NCBI RefSeq assembly: GCF_963662255.1
Contig: NC_085046.1
Coordinates: 135,079,392-135,143,391 of the forward strand
Direction of reading: 5' to 3'
DNA: 64,000 nt
DNA from: Cinclus cinclus
Taxonomy: Eukaryota; Chordata; Aves; Passeriformes; Cinclidae
Shown here: one piece after another, positions 25,592-37,318 of the stretch
Position numbering within the stretch: the first letter of the stretch is position 1
Layout of the letters: every line of letters starts with the position of its first letter
Notes under the pieces: model-generated
The model's database searches: none
The model's input: the letters and a program-made list of their open reading frames with translations, nothing else
What the model was told of the DNA's origin: nothing
Translations under genes and position numbers: made by a program

Positions 25592-25935
25592 CTCTCCCCT
25601 GGTGCAACTTCTCTTCTACTTTAATTTGTTGGTTGGGAGAAGAAACTCACATGCACATGGGTACAACCTCCTCTCAGATAGCTGTAGAGAGTGGTAAGGT
25701 CTCCCCTGAGCCTCCTTTGCTCCACACTAAACAAGCCCAACTCCTTCAGCCACTCCTCACATGACTTGTGCTCCAGACCATTCACCATCTTTTCTGGACG
25801 TGCTCAAACACCTCAAAGTCTTTGATGTAATGTGTGGCCCAAAACCAAACACAGGATTCAAGGTGCAATCTCATCAGCACTGAATACAGGAGGACAATCC
25901 CTGTCCTAGTCCTGCTCATCACATTTCCTTCCCAA
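25592..25935 (-). mobile_element. CR1 LINE fragment, minus strand, lacking its 3' end
   Basis: Directly beside the plus-strand CR1 tail begins a reversed CR1 body: CTCCCCTGGTGCAACTT, TACAACCTCCTCTCAGATAG, GTAAGGTCTCCCCTGAGCC, TGACTTGTGCTCCAGACC and CTCATCAGCACTGAATACAG. The 3' untranslated end is missing on the left, so the two CR1 pieces are joined back to back by insertion or rearrangement. No intact frame remains. Confidence 0.85.
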
Positions 25936-28900
25936 GGTTTTACATTATGTAGTTTACTAGAATTTTAAAGGGAGGCTTGTCTGCCTATGAAAGTTTGTCT
26001 AGAAAAATAGACTCTTACACAGAAGTGTCTTCATTTACCTTGCTGTCTGATCAACGCCTCACAGGAAAGATGTGAACATCATATGCTGAATTTTTGAGAA
26101 AAGGGATATGATTTAGTCAAATTTCAGTGCCTCCTAAAGTTGTAGAGGCTTCTGCAGGAAGTAAATAATTTAAATTGAGATTTCTGCATCCCTATTTCTT
26201 TCCCCTTCATTACCCAGGCTGTGGTATATCTCCCCTTCCTGACCAACTAGTGACATAAGAGCAAGCAAGATTGAGATCTTCGGCTGGAGAGAAAAGGAGT
26301 GGTGATCACTGATTTCAAATCAGACAAACTGCCTTCTAGTCAAGTGTTTGATACTCAAGTGTTTTCGCTTGCATTTCCATGCCACCTCATTGCAACAATC
26401 AAGCTCTATGGCTCAATTAAGAAAATATTTACTTATTTAAGTTAGAAGAATATGAAGAAAATCCAGTGGAAAATGTGGTATGGTTTAAATAATATCTCAC
26501 TGACTCATATAGATAAATATGGTGAAGATATTTCCCTCAGCCTGCAAAAGACAGACTAGAAGTGAAATTTCTTCTCTTTCTATTGTTTAATTTATTAAAT
26601 AGATGATTATCTTTATTATAACTGGTAACTAGGGACTGGAACCACAAGGAACTAGATACCCCTAGAAGTTTTATTCTCTGTGTTTTCAAAAAGTAGCAGT
26701 TTGAATTGTTTAATTTACTACTTCTCTCGAAGGGAAGACATGAAGTCCAGTTTTGGAGGTTTTTAATTTCTTGAGCCTAGGAGGAAATCTAACAATTTTT
26801 AAATTTTGCCTATTCAATATATCTGTATCTCCACATGAATCCTGTTTTGTAGGCTGTCAGAGGGCTGAAAGCCTCCAGGGATATAAAGTTTTTGTTACTG
26901 AAAAGAAATGCAAGTATGACTATTGCTTTAGGAACAGAAATACTAATCCAATGTGAAATTAGGAAATATAAAGTAATTTCAGTCTTCTGGTTATAGATTT
27001 GTTACCTTTACTCCTCACTTAGCCTTTTTGCTTCTCTACCTGCAGCAATGAAGTCTGAAACCTTTAAGATCTCTGAACTGAACCAGTTTAAGGATTTTAG
27101 ATTGTCAGTTTTTATGCTTGGAGCCTTGGGAACTATACTAAGGAGAGCTGCACTCCTTGGCTCTGACTTGTGTGAGAACTTTGCAAGTCTAAATCTTCTG
27201 ATGATTAGAATTTTTTTATTCCTCTGGAATTTCAAAAATAGAACATATCCTATTTTTTTTTTTATTCTTTTGCAACTTCTCATGTGAGGAAGTTATTTTC
27301 TAATGCATTCTACAAAAAACTGACTATATAAAACAAGCAGAAGTAAGTTCAACCAGTGACATGCTCACTTATCATTTCAAAACCTGGTCATAGTTGAGGA
27401 GCCAAGATATGCTCTAATTTCTGAGAAACAGAAACAAAGAAATTGTTTTTAGTGTAGTAAAACAATTGCAACAAATTTTTAAAATTACTCAAAGTATAAT
27501 AGCCAGAATATAAAAGTTTGTACCTTATAATTTGTCACTGTTTGTCATAGTTTTATCTAAAGGCTAATTATTTGATTACTTGTGCAATCATGAGTCACAT
27601 TCATTAATATCTTCTACTAGGCTTGATGAAAGTTAGAAGAAATGGTTAATATATATTGAGAAAAGGGTCTAGGATATGGAGATACCACAGACATATTTGC
27701 TGAAGTTGCTGATAAAAACTGTTTCTGCAACCATTTCTGATCACATTTATTTTTTAGAGTTCCTTCATCTCTGGAAAATGAAGAATCTCTTAATCTAGCA
27801 TTAAGCATGAGAGAAGTCACTTAAAGATCCATCACAGCATCTTGCACTGAACATGAGGATTGATATACTCAAGAACTGCTTCAGCTACCCAACTTGTATT
27901 CCTGAATCCCAGTTCAATGCAGATTTTTTTTTTTCCTGTTGATAGGTGCAGTTCTGTGGACTTCATCAACTGAGAGAAATTAACACTTATAGCTATTCTG
28001 AAATAAATATATTCTATGGTAGTTTTCTCAATATTTTCCTCTTAATAACTGCTCTCTTCTGATTTGGTAACACACTCTAATAAGAGTGACCTTTGACTGC
28101 AATTGCATCTTTCCTTTGGCCATTGAATGACTACAGAACAAGAGAGGAAAGTACCACTGCTACACTGAAATATAAATTTATTATAAAATAAATATGATCA
28201 AGAATTTTGCACAGACATTCAACCATTCAGGAACATTTACCTGAAATTAAAACAATTAAGACATATAAACCTTAGTTTCTTACAGAAAACACACCAAGCA
28301 TCATGACACTTGTGAGTAATGTTCTCTTATCACATGCAAATCATAGAAATAAGGGAAAAAATTACTACGGAGGTAATTTGTTTACCACTAATCTGATTAA
28401 GTACTTTGACTTCCATCTCATGCTACCTCAAAACAGCAGGTTTCTGAAAGCTTCTTAAACTTTTTTACTCTTAACCTACTACTTACTTGACAAATAAGTT
28501 CACAATTACCATAAACGTGTAAGAACTTGACATGCTTCTTTTTACAAAATCCACATTAATATATGTGTGAAGTTTCTGTGTGGTGCAAACCAGACAAAGA
28601 TATGAGAAAACTGTAAGCCATGAATAGTTCATTAATGCATTTGGCTTCCTGTAAGAAAACAAATATTTTGGAATAAGGGAAGATATGCATAAAAGTAATC
28701 ATTATATATGTTTTACATGACTAAACAGCACATTAAAGAGCAGGTTTTTATGTATAATCTAGACTAGAAACTATTCAATGAAGCAAATGAAAATTCTTGC
28801 AAAGAATCAAAGCAAAACCCACAAAAGTTACAGTATAATGCCAATGTTAGGATAGAAAAATGAATGGGATAGTTTTAAAATAATTTCAACAGTCTCATAA

Positions 28901-30446
28901 TTTCATTGAAATAAGCAAATTAATAGAATTCATAAGAGAAATTAATAGAATTTAATTAATGGATGTTTACTGTATGTTAGCAACTGGCCAGAAACAAGTG
29001 AAAATAACTGTATTTTACCAGCAAAATAAAAGTTTCAGAAATGAAAACTGGAAAACCAATGTAGCATGTGTCAAGTTACTATGTATTTTTTTTTATGTCT
29101 GCAAGAGAAATTATTTCTCCCAGCTCATAAAAAATAATGTGTGGTGGGCACAGAGATTGATCATAACATTCCAGAAACTCGTTTTATCTAAAGTTCATTT
29201 AATGCCTTTCCAGTATTTTCAGGGGTCTGATATTGAGTGTGATAGTGTTAATATCTTCATGATACAGATTAGAATTGAACCAAGTAAAAATTAAATGCCT
29301 TGCTCTTAACCCCTGACATTATTCATTACTGTGAATTCAGCTTTGTCCTCGCGATCAAATCCTGTACAGTATGAAGTAGTTTTTACTTTACTCATTTCTT
29401 TACCCATTTGTCTCTGTGGGTGATCAATTTCCTAATGGTTGTTCAGAGCACAGACCAGAACACTGTAAGTCAGCCTAACCATGCAGAGTTGCCATGCACC
29501 ACAGTTCACAGACATCTATTAAATTCAGGAGGTTTTTGGTTGGATACTGTTCTGTACAGAATAGGTGTTAAACAGGTAATGCCAAGTTTTGTCTTTCTTT
29601 GGTATAACAAATAGTTTTTGGATAAGCTTGGGAGTTGTAATCATTTCCAGGAACTCCTTGAATGTTGTCTTTACCAAGCTAGATTATGAAGCTCACCAGG
29701 TATTCAAAAACCCTGTTACTGATGAATAGTTAATGCAACACAATAAAATAGTTATACATCCCAAACTTCTAACTGGTAAGAGGATAAATATATGTGACTT
29801 GTACACTTTTGTAATGCCATCAGGCCATATTATATAATGAGGTCCAGTAAGAGTCTCAGAATATGCATCAAAAGAAGGCATAAAAAAATGCAGTTTTTAT
29901 ATCTCATTCACTATAACATATTTCTCTAGAACCTACCATATAAGAGTAGGTAATTAAGAGTTATTAAAAAGTGTGGATGTTTCCTGTTTGTTCCACCAGT
30001 CTATTCAGGAATGACAGGTAAAATCTTCTGGGTTTTCACAGATACTGGTTGCATAGGAAAGAAAAGACTTTGACTTTCTTGCAATGAATCCATTCTTGCT
30101 ATTAGAAGATTCACTTCACATTTCATCTGCTCATTGTCTACCTGCTGTTTGTTCTATCTACTTTTTGTTTCTGTTCCAGAAACCGGGATTTGCTTAAGCA
30201 CTGAGCAGATCAAACTGAGGAGTGAAATGACCAAAGGGTTATTCACGTTTATTTTTCTCTCATGCACACTGCACTCTTGCACAGAGATAATAGGTAGAAC
30301 AAGAAACCTTATCATGCTGCTTTTATTTGGCAATATTTTCCTTAACAAAACAAAGTCTCCTTTGAAATATTTGATTCATGCTCTGCAAGGAGAAATTTTG
30401 AGTAGCTTTTTGTTTTAATAATAATACATATTATACAAAAAACTGG
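25936..30446. other. AT-rich non-coding stretch
   Basis: No named repeat is seen. It holds two unverified exon-like stretches, 27047-27170 and 30180-30292, described under findings. Other frames are chance-like. Confidence 0.4.
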
Positions 30447-30938
30447 TGTGCCCTTGTGGCCATGAAGGCTAATGGTGTCCTGGGGAGCATTGGGAAGACC
30501 ATTACCAGCAGGTTGAAGAAATTGATCCTGCCCTTCTGCTAAACCCTAGAGAGGCACATCTGGAGTGCTGTGTCCAGTTCTGGATAATGAGGAGCCCCAC
30601 ATTATCACTGTGTAGAAACATCTGAAGGGAGCGTGTCAAGAGGATGGATCCAGGCTCTTCTTGGTGGTGCCAAGCAATAGGACAAGAGGCAATGGGCAGA
30701 AACTGATGCACAGGAAATTCCACATGAACATGAGGAAGAACTTCTTTCTGTGAAGGTGACAATGAACTAGGACAGATTGTCCAGAGTGCTTGTGGAGTCT
30801 CCCTCACTGGAGATATTAAAGAGCCATCTGGATGCAATCCTGTGCCATGTGCTCTGGGATGACCCTGCTTGTACAGGGATGTTAAACCAGATGAGACACT
30901 GTGGTCCCTTCCAGCCTTATTCATTCTGCGATTCTGTA
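30447..30938 (+). mobile_element. CR1 LINE, 5' truncated
   Basis: Plus-strand CR1 recognised from TGTGCCCTTGTGGCCATGAA, GGAGTGCTGTGTCCAGTTCT, AGGACAAGAGGCAATGGGCA, AGAACTTCTTTCTGTGAAGG, TGGAGTCTCCCTCACTGGAG and CCCTTCCAGCCTTATTCATT, with the tail ending near GCGATTCTGTAAT. It covers the reverse-transcriptase C-terminal region and the 3' untranslated region. An internal gap relative to the usual element is likely around 30630. The 140-codon antisense frame across it is not a gene. Confidence 0.9.
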
Positions 30939-32096
30939 ATATATACTTACATTTGTAAATAAATTATAATTTGTTTGGAGATTTTTTGCAATGTCTTAAC
31001 TCACTGAGCTGGAAGCAGGATGATCAAAAAACTTTCAATTATCTTCTTTCAAACATGTTTACTTTCTAACATATCAGAGAGGTTCTATTGTTGTTTTTTT
31101 TCTTATAGGTAGTATTTTTTCCTCATCAAAGTAAGGTTAATGCAAGTTCTTTCTCTGTTTGCATAAATAAACATTTCCAGGTTAGGTCTACGATATACAA
31201 ACTTCATTACGTAATACATATTTTAATTATTCTTGTATGTACCCTTTAGGGGTCAGATCTAGGGAGGGAACCCAATGGGATTGCATGCTGAGAAAGAAAA
31301 AATATATCTGTAATTACTATTCAACATATCATTCATGGGTCAGTGGTAAAGAAAGATGCCTAGGGAATCTATTCTGCATATCCTCATGTTTACTGGTTGA
31401 AATGTTATGCTAGTTTTAAACTAAACCCTTTCAATCAATCTTTTTAAATAATCTAGTTGTAATATTTATACATGGGACGTCTGAGAATTCTGCAGATCTT
31501 AAGGCCATATATCTGTGACCATTTGTGAAGAAATTTAAATGAACTTGTCTAAACATATTGCTTATGTTAATAGGCTTGTAATTATTGATTGAGTCCATGA
31601 TATCTCCTAGAGAGCGTCTATGAAATTTGCATTTTCTGCAGCAGATATTAGATGCTGCAGTTTCTCTCCTCCATCAGATTAGTACTGCTGTACTTCCTAG
31701 ATTTCTTTGTTGTGTTGCCTAGCCCAGCACTGAGCAAGTAAATATATCATGATTACAAGTTTAAATTGTATTCAATGGATTGCTATATGTTCATGTGTCT
31801 GATGTAGTAGAATGTAGTAGAAATGAATATTACTACACTGCACTGCTGTGGTTTTAAAGAGAGATTATGGCACAAAAACCAAAACTAAACAAAACAACAA
31901 CAACAAAAGATAATGAACTATAAAGGGAAAAAATAAGGAAATTAATAATCAATTTTCTCATCTCAGTCAGGAATTTACTTACAGGGTAAAGGATTCCCAC
32001 TAAACTTAATCTTATCTCTACAGTCTCAAAGAGCTTTGAATGCCTTCAGACTTTACAGAGTTCACAGAAGGTTCCTGTGGTCTAATCCATGGTAAG
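30939..32096. other. AT-rich non-coding stretch between two CR1 copies
   Basis: No gene or named repeat is seen. A short AAC-rich simple repeat lies at about 31887-31908. Confidence 0.4.
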
Positions 32097-32442
32097 CACG
32101 GATCTCATCATGCTCTACAATTACCTGAGAGGAAGTTGTAGCCAGGTGGGGGGGTCATTCTCATCTCCTGAGTAACAAGATAGGACAAGAGGAAATGGCC
32201 TCATGTTACACCACTGCAGATTTAGGTGGGATGTTAGGAACAACTTCCTTACTGATAGAGAAGTTAAACACTGGAACAGACTGCTTGGGGAAGTGGTTGA
32301 ATCACCATCCTGGAGGAATTTGGAAGATGTGTAGATGTGGCACTTGTGGTTTAGTGATGGTCTTGGGAGTGCTGGGTGAGCAGTTGGACTCAATTCATTT
32401 AAAGCCTTTACCAGCCTAAATTTTTCTATGATTCTGTGATGA
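32097..32442 (+). mobile_element. CR1 LINE, 5' truncated
   Basis: Plus-strand CR1 beginning at ATCATGCTCTACAATTACCTG and continuing through AGGAAGTTGTAGCCAGGTGG, GGACAAGAGGAAATGGCC, TGGGATGTTAGGAACAACTT, ACTGGAACAGACTGCTTGGG and TTGGACTCAATTCATTTAAAG to the tail TTCTATGATTCTGTGATG. All frames are broken. Confidence 0.9.
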
Positions 32443-34381
32443 GGAAGGGAGAATCTATAAGTAAATAATACAGGTAACTAATTTCTGCAGAGGGAATTGT
32501 TAGTATGCAGCTTTGTGTTTATTATTTAGACTACAGTTGCAGAGCAGGTAAATGAAGCATGAAGTGTGATGGATTTAGATTGGTATAATACAAAAACCAA
32601 TTACATCAAGTTTTAGAAACTGAGATTAGCCTGAAAGAAAAATTTGCAATAGACCTGTTGTTCACAAAAATTATTGATTCAGAGTGGATCCTGTGACTTT
32701 ATTTTTTTTCTTCCTATTAAAGATTTCTTATAAGTGCAATAAAATACAGATAGTTGAACTGAATAATAATTGAAATATTTTTCTACTTCCATGTGGGGTG
32801 ATGTGTTCCCTGTAGATTGCTAGTCCTGGGTAAAACAAGCAAACAAAGTTGATACTATGGACTTAGAAAAAATGTTATTTAAGTATAATTTTTAAATAGG
32901 GTAGAAAGTTCCCTGTGAACAGTTGTTAGACAAAATAAAAACAGTTGCAAAGCAAAAATTATCCTTTCTTATAAAAGGTATATGATATACACGTGAAGAT
33001 TATTATTTTAAATATTGCATCATATGGCTGTCACTTGATGATTGAAAACTGTTAAAGCTGAATATTAATTTATGTATATTTATATATTTCAGGTACAGAA
33101 ATACAGATCTGTGTTGTTGGGAGTGTTTAAGTTGTTCAGTGACTGACAAAATAAGACAGTTTTAAATTTTAAAATTAAAATTTGTTGATTTAATTCAATA
33201 ATGTCACAAATTATACTAGTGGTTAATTATTTCCCATTATAAATCATCACTATTACACCTAAAAAATTGGAATAGTATTTTCTTTCTTCTAGTACCTGTA
33301 TCTGATGAATGGATGTGAATTGGCTGAAGATTGATGTAAATGGAATTTGAATATATATTGCCAGTCTCTTGGACACCAGCTTTGGTGAAAATATTTCTCT
33401 TTAATAACACTGGCATTATGAAATTATTTCAAGTGAAGGATTGTTCTGTGTGAAGACTGTAGTCATAGTGAAAATGGCTTTTCTTTCTCCAAAAAGTGCA
33501 ATGGTTAGAAATTCTTACATTGTTTCAACATTCTTGCTTTGATCCATATCTTCCTTACTTAGAATTACATGTCTTAATGACCAGAAGCAGCACCTATACT
33601 TTGCCTAGTTAATTCCACCTCTACCACGTTTATCTATGAACAAATATGTTAGCTATTTCAGCAACTTCTCTAGTTATTCAGATGACAATTGTTGAGCACT
33701 GTGTAGCCTTATAAGCCCTAAGATGCAAAAAGTAGACCTTTTATTAGTATGTGGCAATTATGTTTAACAGATTTAAGTGAGCTTGATGTTCTCCAAAAGT
33801 CAGTTTCCTGCTGTTACCACTTTGTGATCAGGATGAAGATATTTGGAAAAAAATGGGTGCCACCCTGGACCATGTTAAAACAAAAATCAGTCTTCCACTT
33901 CAGAAAAAGCCAATTTGCTAAAACAAGTTCTAGGTGATTTTGTTTGAATTACTGTGGATTTTTTTTTAAAGGTGATGTTGGGTTATGCAAAGGATTCTTT
34001 TGAGATTAAATGATACATAAAAGATTAGGGGTCACTCTTAAGAGAAAATGGCCAATCAGTTAATTTGAAAGGTCTGTTGCACTAATGGGCTATGATTTTT
34101 TCAACTTTAAGATATTTCTGCTTCCATTTTTGTGAATGAAAAAAGTCTCAGAGGAAGAGAATAATTTTCAAATATTTGTCATACCTCCCACTGCTAAATT
34201 TGTGAAAAGGAATTAGATTTCATTAGAATACCTTTACAGCCATAATTTTATTACCGATGTCAGAATTTTACACCTGTACATAAAGTACCAACATAAAGTC
34301 TTGCTGATAGCATATTAATGATGATCAGCAATTTTTTACATCATTACGACAATTTGAACATTTGAACTTTTACTATTCTTC

Positions 34382-34397
34382 TTTTTTTTTTTTTTTT
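34382..34397 (+). repeat. T16 homopolymer
   Basis: Sixteen consecutive thymines. The length is unreliable in sequencing. It is not adjacent to any recognised retroposon. Confidence 0.8.
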
Positions 34398-36176
34398 ACT
34401 ATTTATGGTTCCTCTATGACAAAGCTATAGCTATCTCAGTATACTACATCTAAATTTTTGATATCTAGTTTTACCTACAGAACAATGAATACTTTAATTT
34501 TTCTATTGAAATATATTAATATGCAATAAAGTTGTATGAATAGTTATCTGATATGTTATCTGTATAAGAGTTATCTCATATATTTCAGGATGGGAAAGTA
34601 GTTAACATATTTTAAAATGAATTCCCATTTATGGAACATTTATGGAACATCCGTGCTAAAAAAGCCATGATTCCTTAACTTCCTCAGCTAATCATAAACC
34701 CAGAAAACCTGTCCAACTGTAACAGTCAAATAGAAAATGCAATGCTTGGGTAAAACATTTCCAATTAACAATGCATTGGTATCTAACTGGATAGGAATCT
34801 AACTCATTAGCTGAAAACCTTGGCAGAAATTATCTTGGATGCACATTAATATTGCATGAGGATTGAGGTCTTAAGAGGCTCAATATTGGCATTGAATTGC
34901 TTTGTTCTTTTGTTTCCATCACTTTGTTCTTTCACTTGCATGAAGTGACCTTATATCAATCTATACTGGTCTATACCTATCTAGACTCTTTAAACTTTTA
35001 TTAAATTGCTGTTTTCTGAGTTATTAGAAGAGAACTTTTAAGTAGCAAGTTAAATAATAAGACAAGTTATAATGTTGTTTGCTAAAATATGAATTACAGT
35101 GGTGGAAAGTAGCTGTAGCTTTCTTGAGTTTTAATGAATTTGGAAAGGGGCGGTGGGCACGTCTCGTTCATCATTGTCAGGTACTGCAAATTACCCCCCA
35201 GCCTTCATTCTAGAGTCATTTCAGGTCCTCAGCAGCAAACCTAAGAGATTTGAAGTCCATGTTTTCCTAAGGCACAAAAACAGGAGAGGAAAACCGTGAA
35301 ATGTATTTAAAATAGAAAGAGAAAAGAAAAAGGAAAAAGAAAGGAATTGTACTTTACTCTTTTCTTTAGTTTCTGTAGTGGACATCAGTGTTAGTGACTG
35401 ATTCAGATGATTCCATTATTTTTTCTTTTCTTGAGAACATTTTAATGAAAGTAATCAAAGGAGAGTCCTGATTGTTTAAGTTTGAGCACTGTTACTTATC
35501 TTCTGCCAATAAAAATTATTCAGCAGATGCAAGATGTAAAATGTCATCATTTAATAACATGAAGTTCTCCTGTTTCAAAGGTTTCCTTCAGTACTGTCTT
35601 GTCCTCTGACAAAAGGATCCCTCAAGCAATGCTTGAAGTATAAACTCAAATTTTCTTTGGGTTGAGTTTTAGAATGACTTCTGGTTGAAAAACAAATTTA
35701 AACTAACATTTAAAAAGAAAATTAAAAGGAAGTGTTTAAAATTTTATATTTGTCTACAGGGCATTCTGCCAGCAATACTGAAACTATGTAAGTATTAAGA
35801 ATGTTTAGAAGCTTATGGGATAAAGATGCTGTTCAGTCACAAGATAAATTATTTATCCGAATATTGGCAAGTTAAAGATGTACTTCTATCAGTTACATAT
35901 ATAATTTAGAAAATATCTGATCTAAAGTCCTAATTTCATCATCCAAAAGTAAGTCATCTGGATTCTTTGGCAGGTTTCTTATCTCCCTGAATAAACCAAA
36001 CTCAGTATGAAGACTCTTCACTCTTCATCCTCATCTGTTCTTGCAACACTCATGGGGTTTTATGTCAGCACAAATTAAGCCTCAGGGAAGCTATGGCACA
36101 TAAATAGCAGTATCACCATATCGTGCTTTTAGGGTTTGGGAGTAATTTTCTCACCTCAGAGTTAGTAACCAGTGAA

Positions 36177-36210
36177 AGTGGTTAGAGCCACTTAGTGGTT
36201 AAGACCACTC
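36177..36210. repeat. Two tandem 17-bp hairpin units
   Basis: Unit 1 (36177-36193) reads AGTGGTTAGAGCCACTT and unit 2 (36194-36210) reads AGTGGTTAAGACCACTC. Each can fold on itself through AGTGG pairing with CCACT. Unit 2 pairs perfectly, while unit 1 has a slight mismatch in the loop-proximal base. The two units are also direct repeats of each other. Confidence 0.75.
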
Positions 36211-37288
36211 TTGACATTTATTTTTTAATTAAAAATGTAAAAACCACAAAAGATTATGCATTTCTAAGTAGCTATATTTGAGATATGCAAAGGAGTACAG
36301 AGATTCTTAAGACTTTAATTCATTCAGAGAATACATTACAGGTTTCCAAAATAAACCCTTTTGTGAGATTATATAGCTTTGATGGATGTTTGAAAAAAAA
36401 ATAAAAGATACAAACTAGATTTCTGGATCATTCAGATCACAAATTTGCAGAGCCAAAACTCTCCATTGGCCTGTCAAATTTATTTATATCTTACACTCTT
36501 AGTCCCAGAAAAGCAGCTTTAGTTTGCTCACAATATCACTGCTACGAGAATATCTGACAGTTTCAAATACATCCATGTAAATAATACATTACTAGGTATA
36601 TCATGCCTTTAGGTATTCAGCATAATTTCTGAGATATAAGCCCAGTACTCCTTAGTGGGACACTTCACAGGAAACTGCTTGGGAATAACATGCCATATAT
36701 TGATAAATTTCAGCAATGGGTAATTCTTGCAACTGTGTGCCATTCACTCTTGGAAACTGAAATTGCTAAGGAACAAATAATTTCTTTTACCTGGTTGGGT
36801 TTTTTTCCCTATTTTTTCATGGAAAACTGAAGCCTGAAAAATGTGTCTTACCCTACATGAAATGACAGCCAGTCAAAAAAGACACATTTGTTTTGTACAT
36901 GCTAAGAGAAAATGCATGAGACTACAAAGTTGAATAAAGGTTTTATCAGCATAAGCACAGAATGGCTACATCAGTCACAAGTGACAAACGCCTTAGTCAG
37001 CCTTACAGGTCATGCCATGCATCTGTCAATAAACCTGGAAAACCAACCTTACCCAGGCACTTTTCAACTACTGCACGTGTTGCATATTGTCTCAGATAGC
37101 TTCAGAAGAGCTGAATGAGTAATTGTAACCCAGGTGAGTATGTGAAAAAATGCCTGAATTTTTGTTCTATTTATAAAAATATATTTGAATTAGAAGAGTT
37201 GTAAACTAATTGGAATTTGAGTATTATAATTTTCCTCTCCCTGTAATTGAAATAATCTTCAGACACTTTTGTAATTTTTGCTGCCATT

Positions 37289-37318
37289 AGAAGAATGCAG
37301 AAGAATGCAGAAGAATGT
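37289..37318 (+). repeat. Three copies of a 10-bp tandem repeat
   Basis: AGAAGAATGC at 37289 and 37299, with a third copy at 37309 ending in T. A young short minisatellite. Confidence 0.85.

Noticed and set aside
30502..30924. 140-codon minus-strand open frame
   Set aside because: It lies wholly antisense to a plus-strand CR1 element. CR1 antisense frames are often open and carry no known protein.
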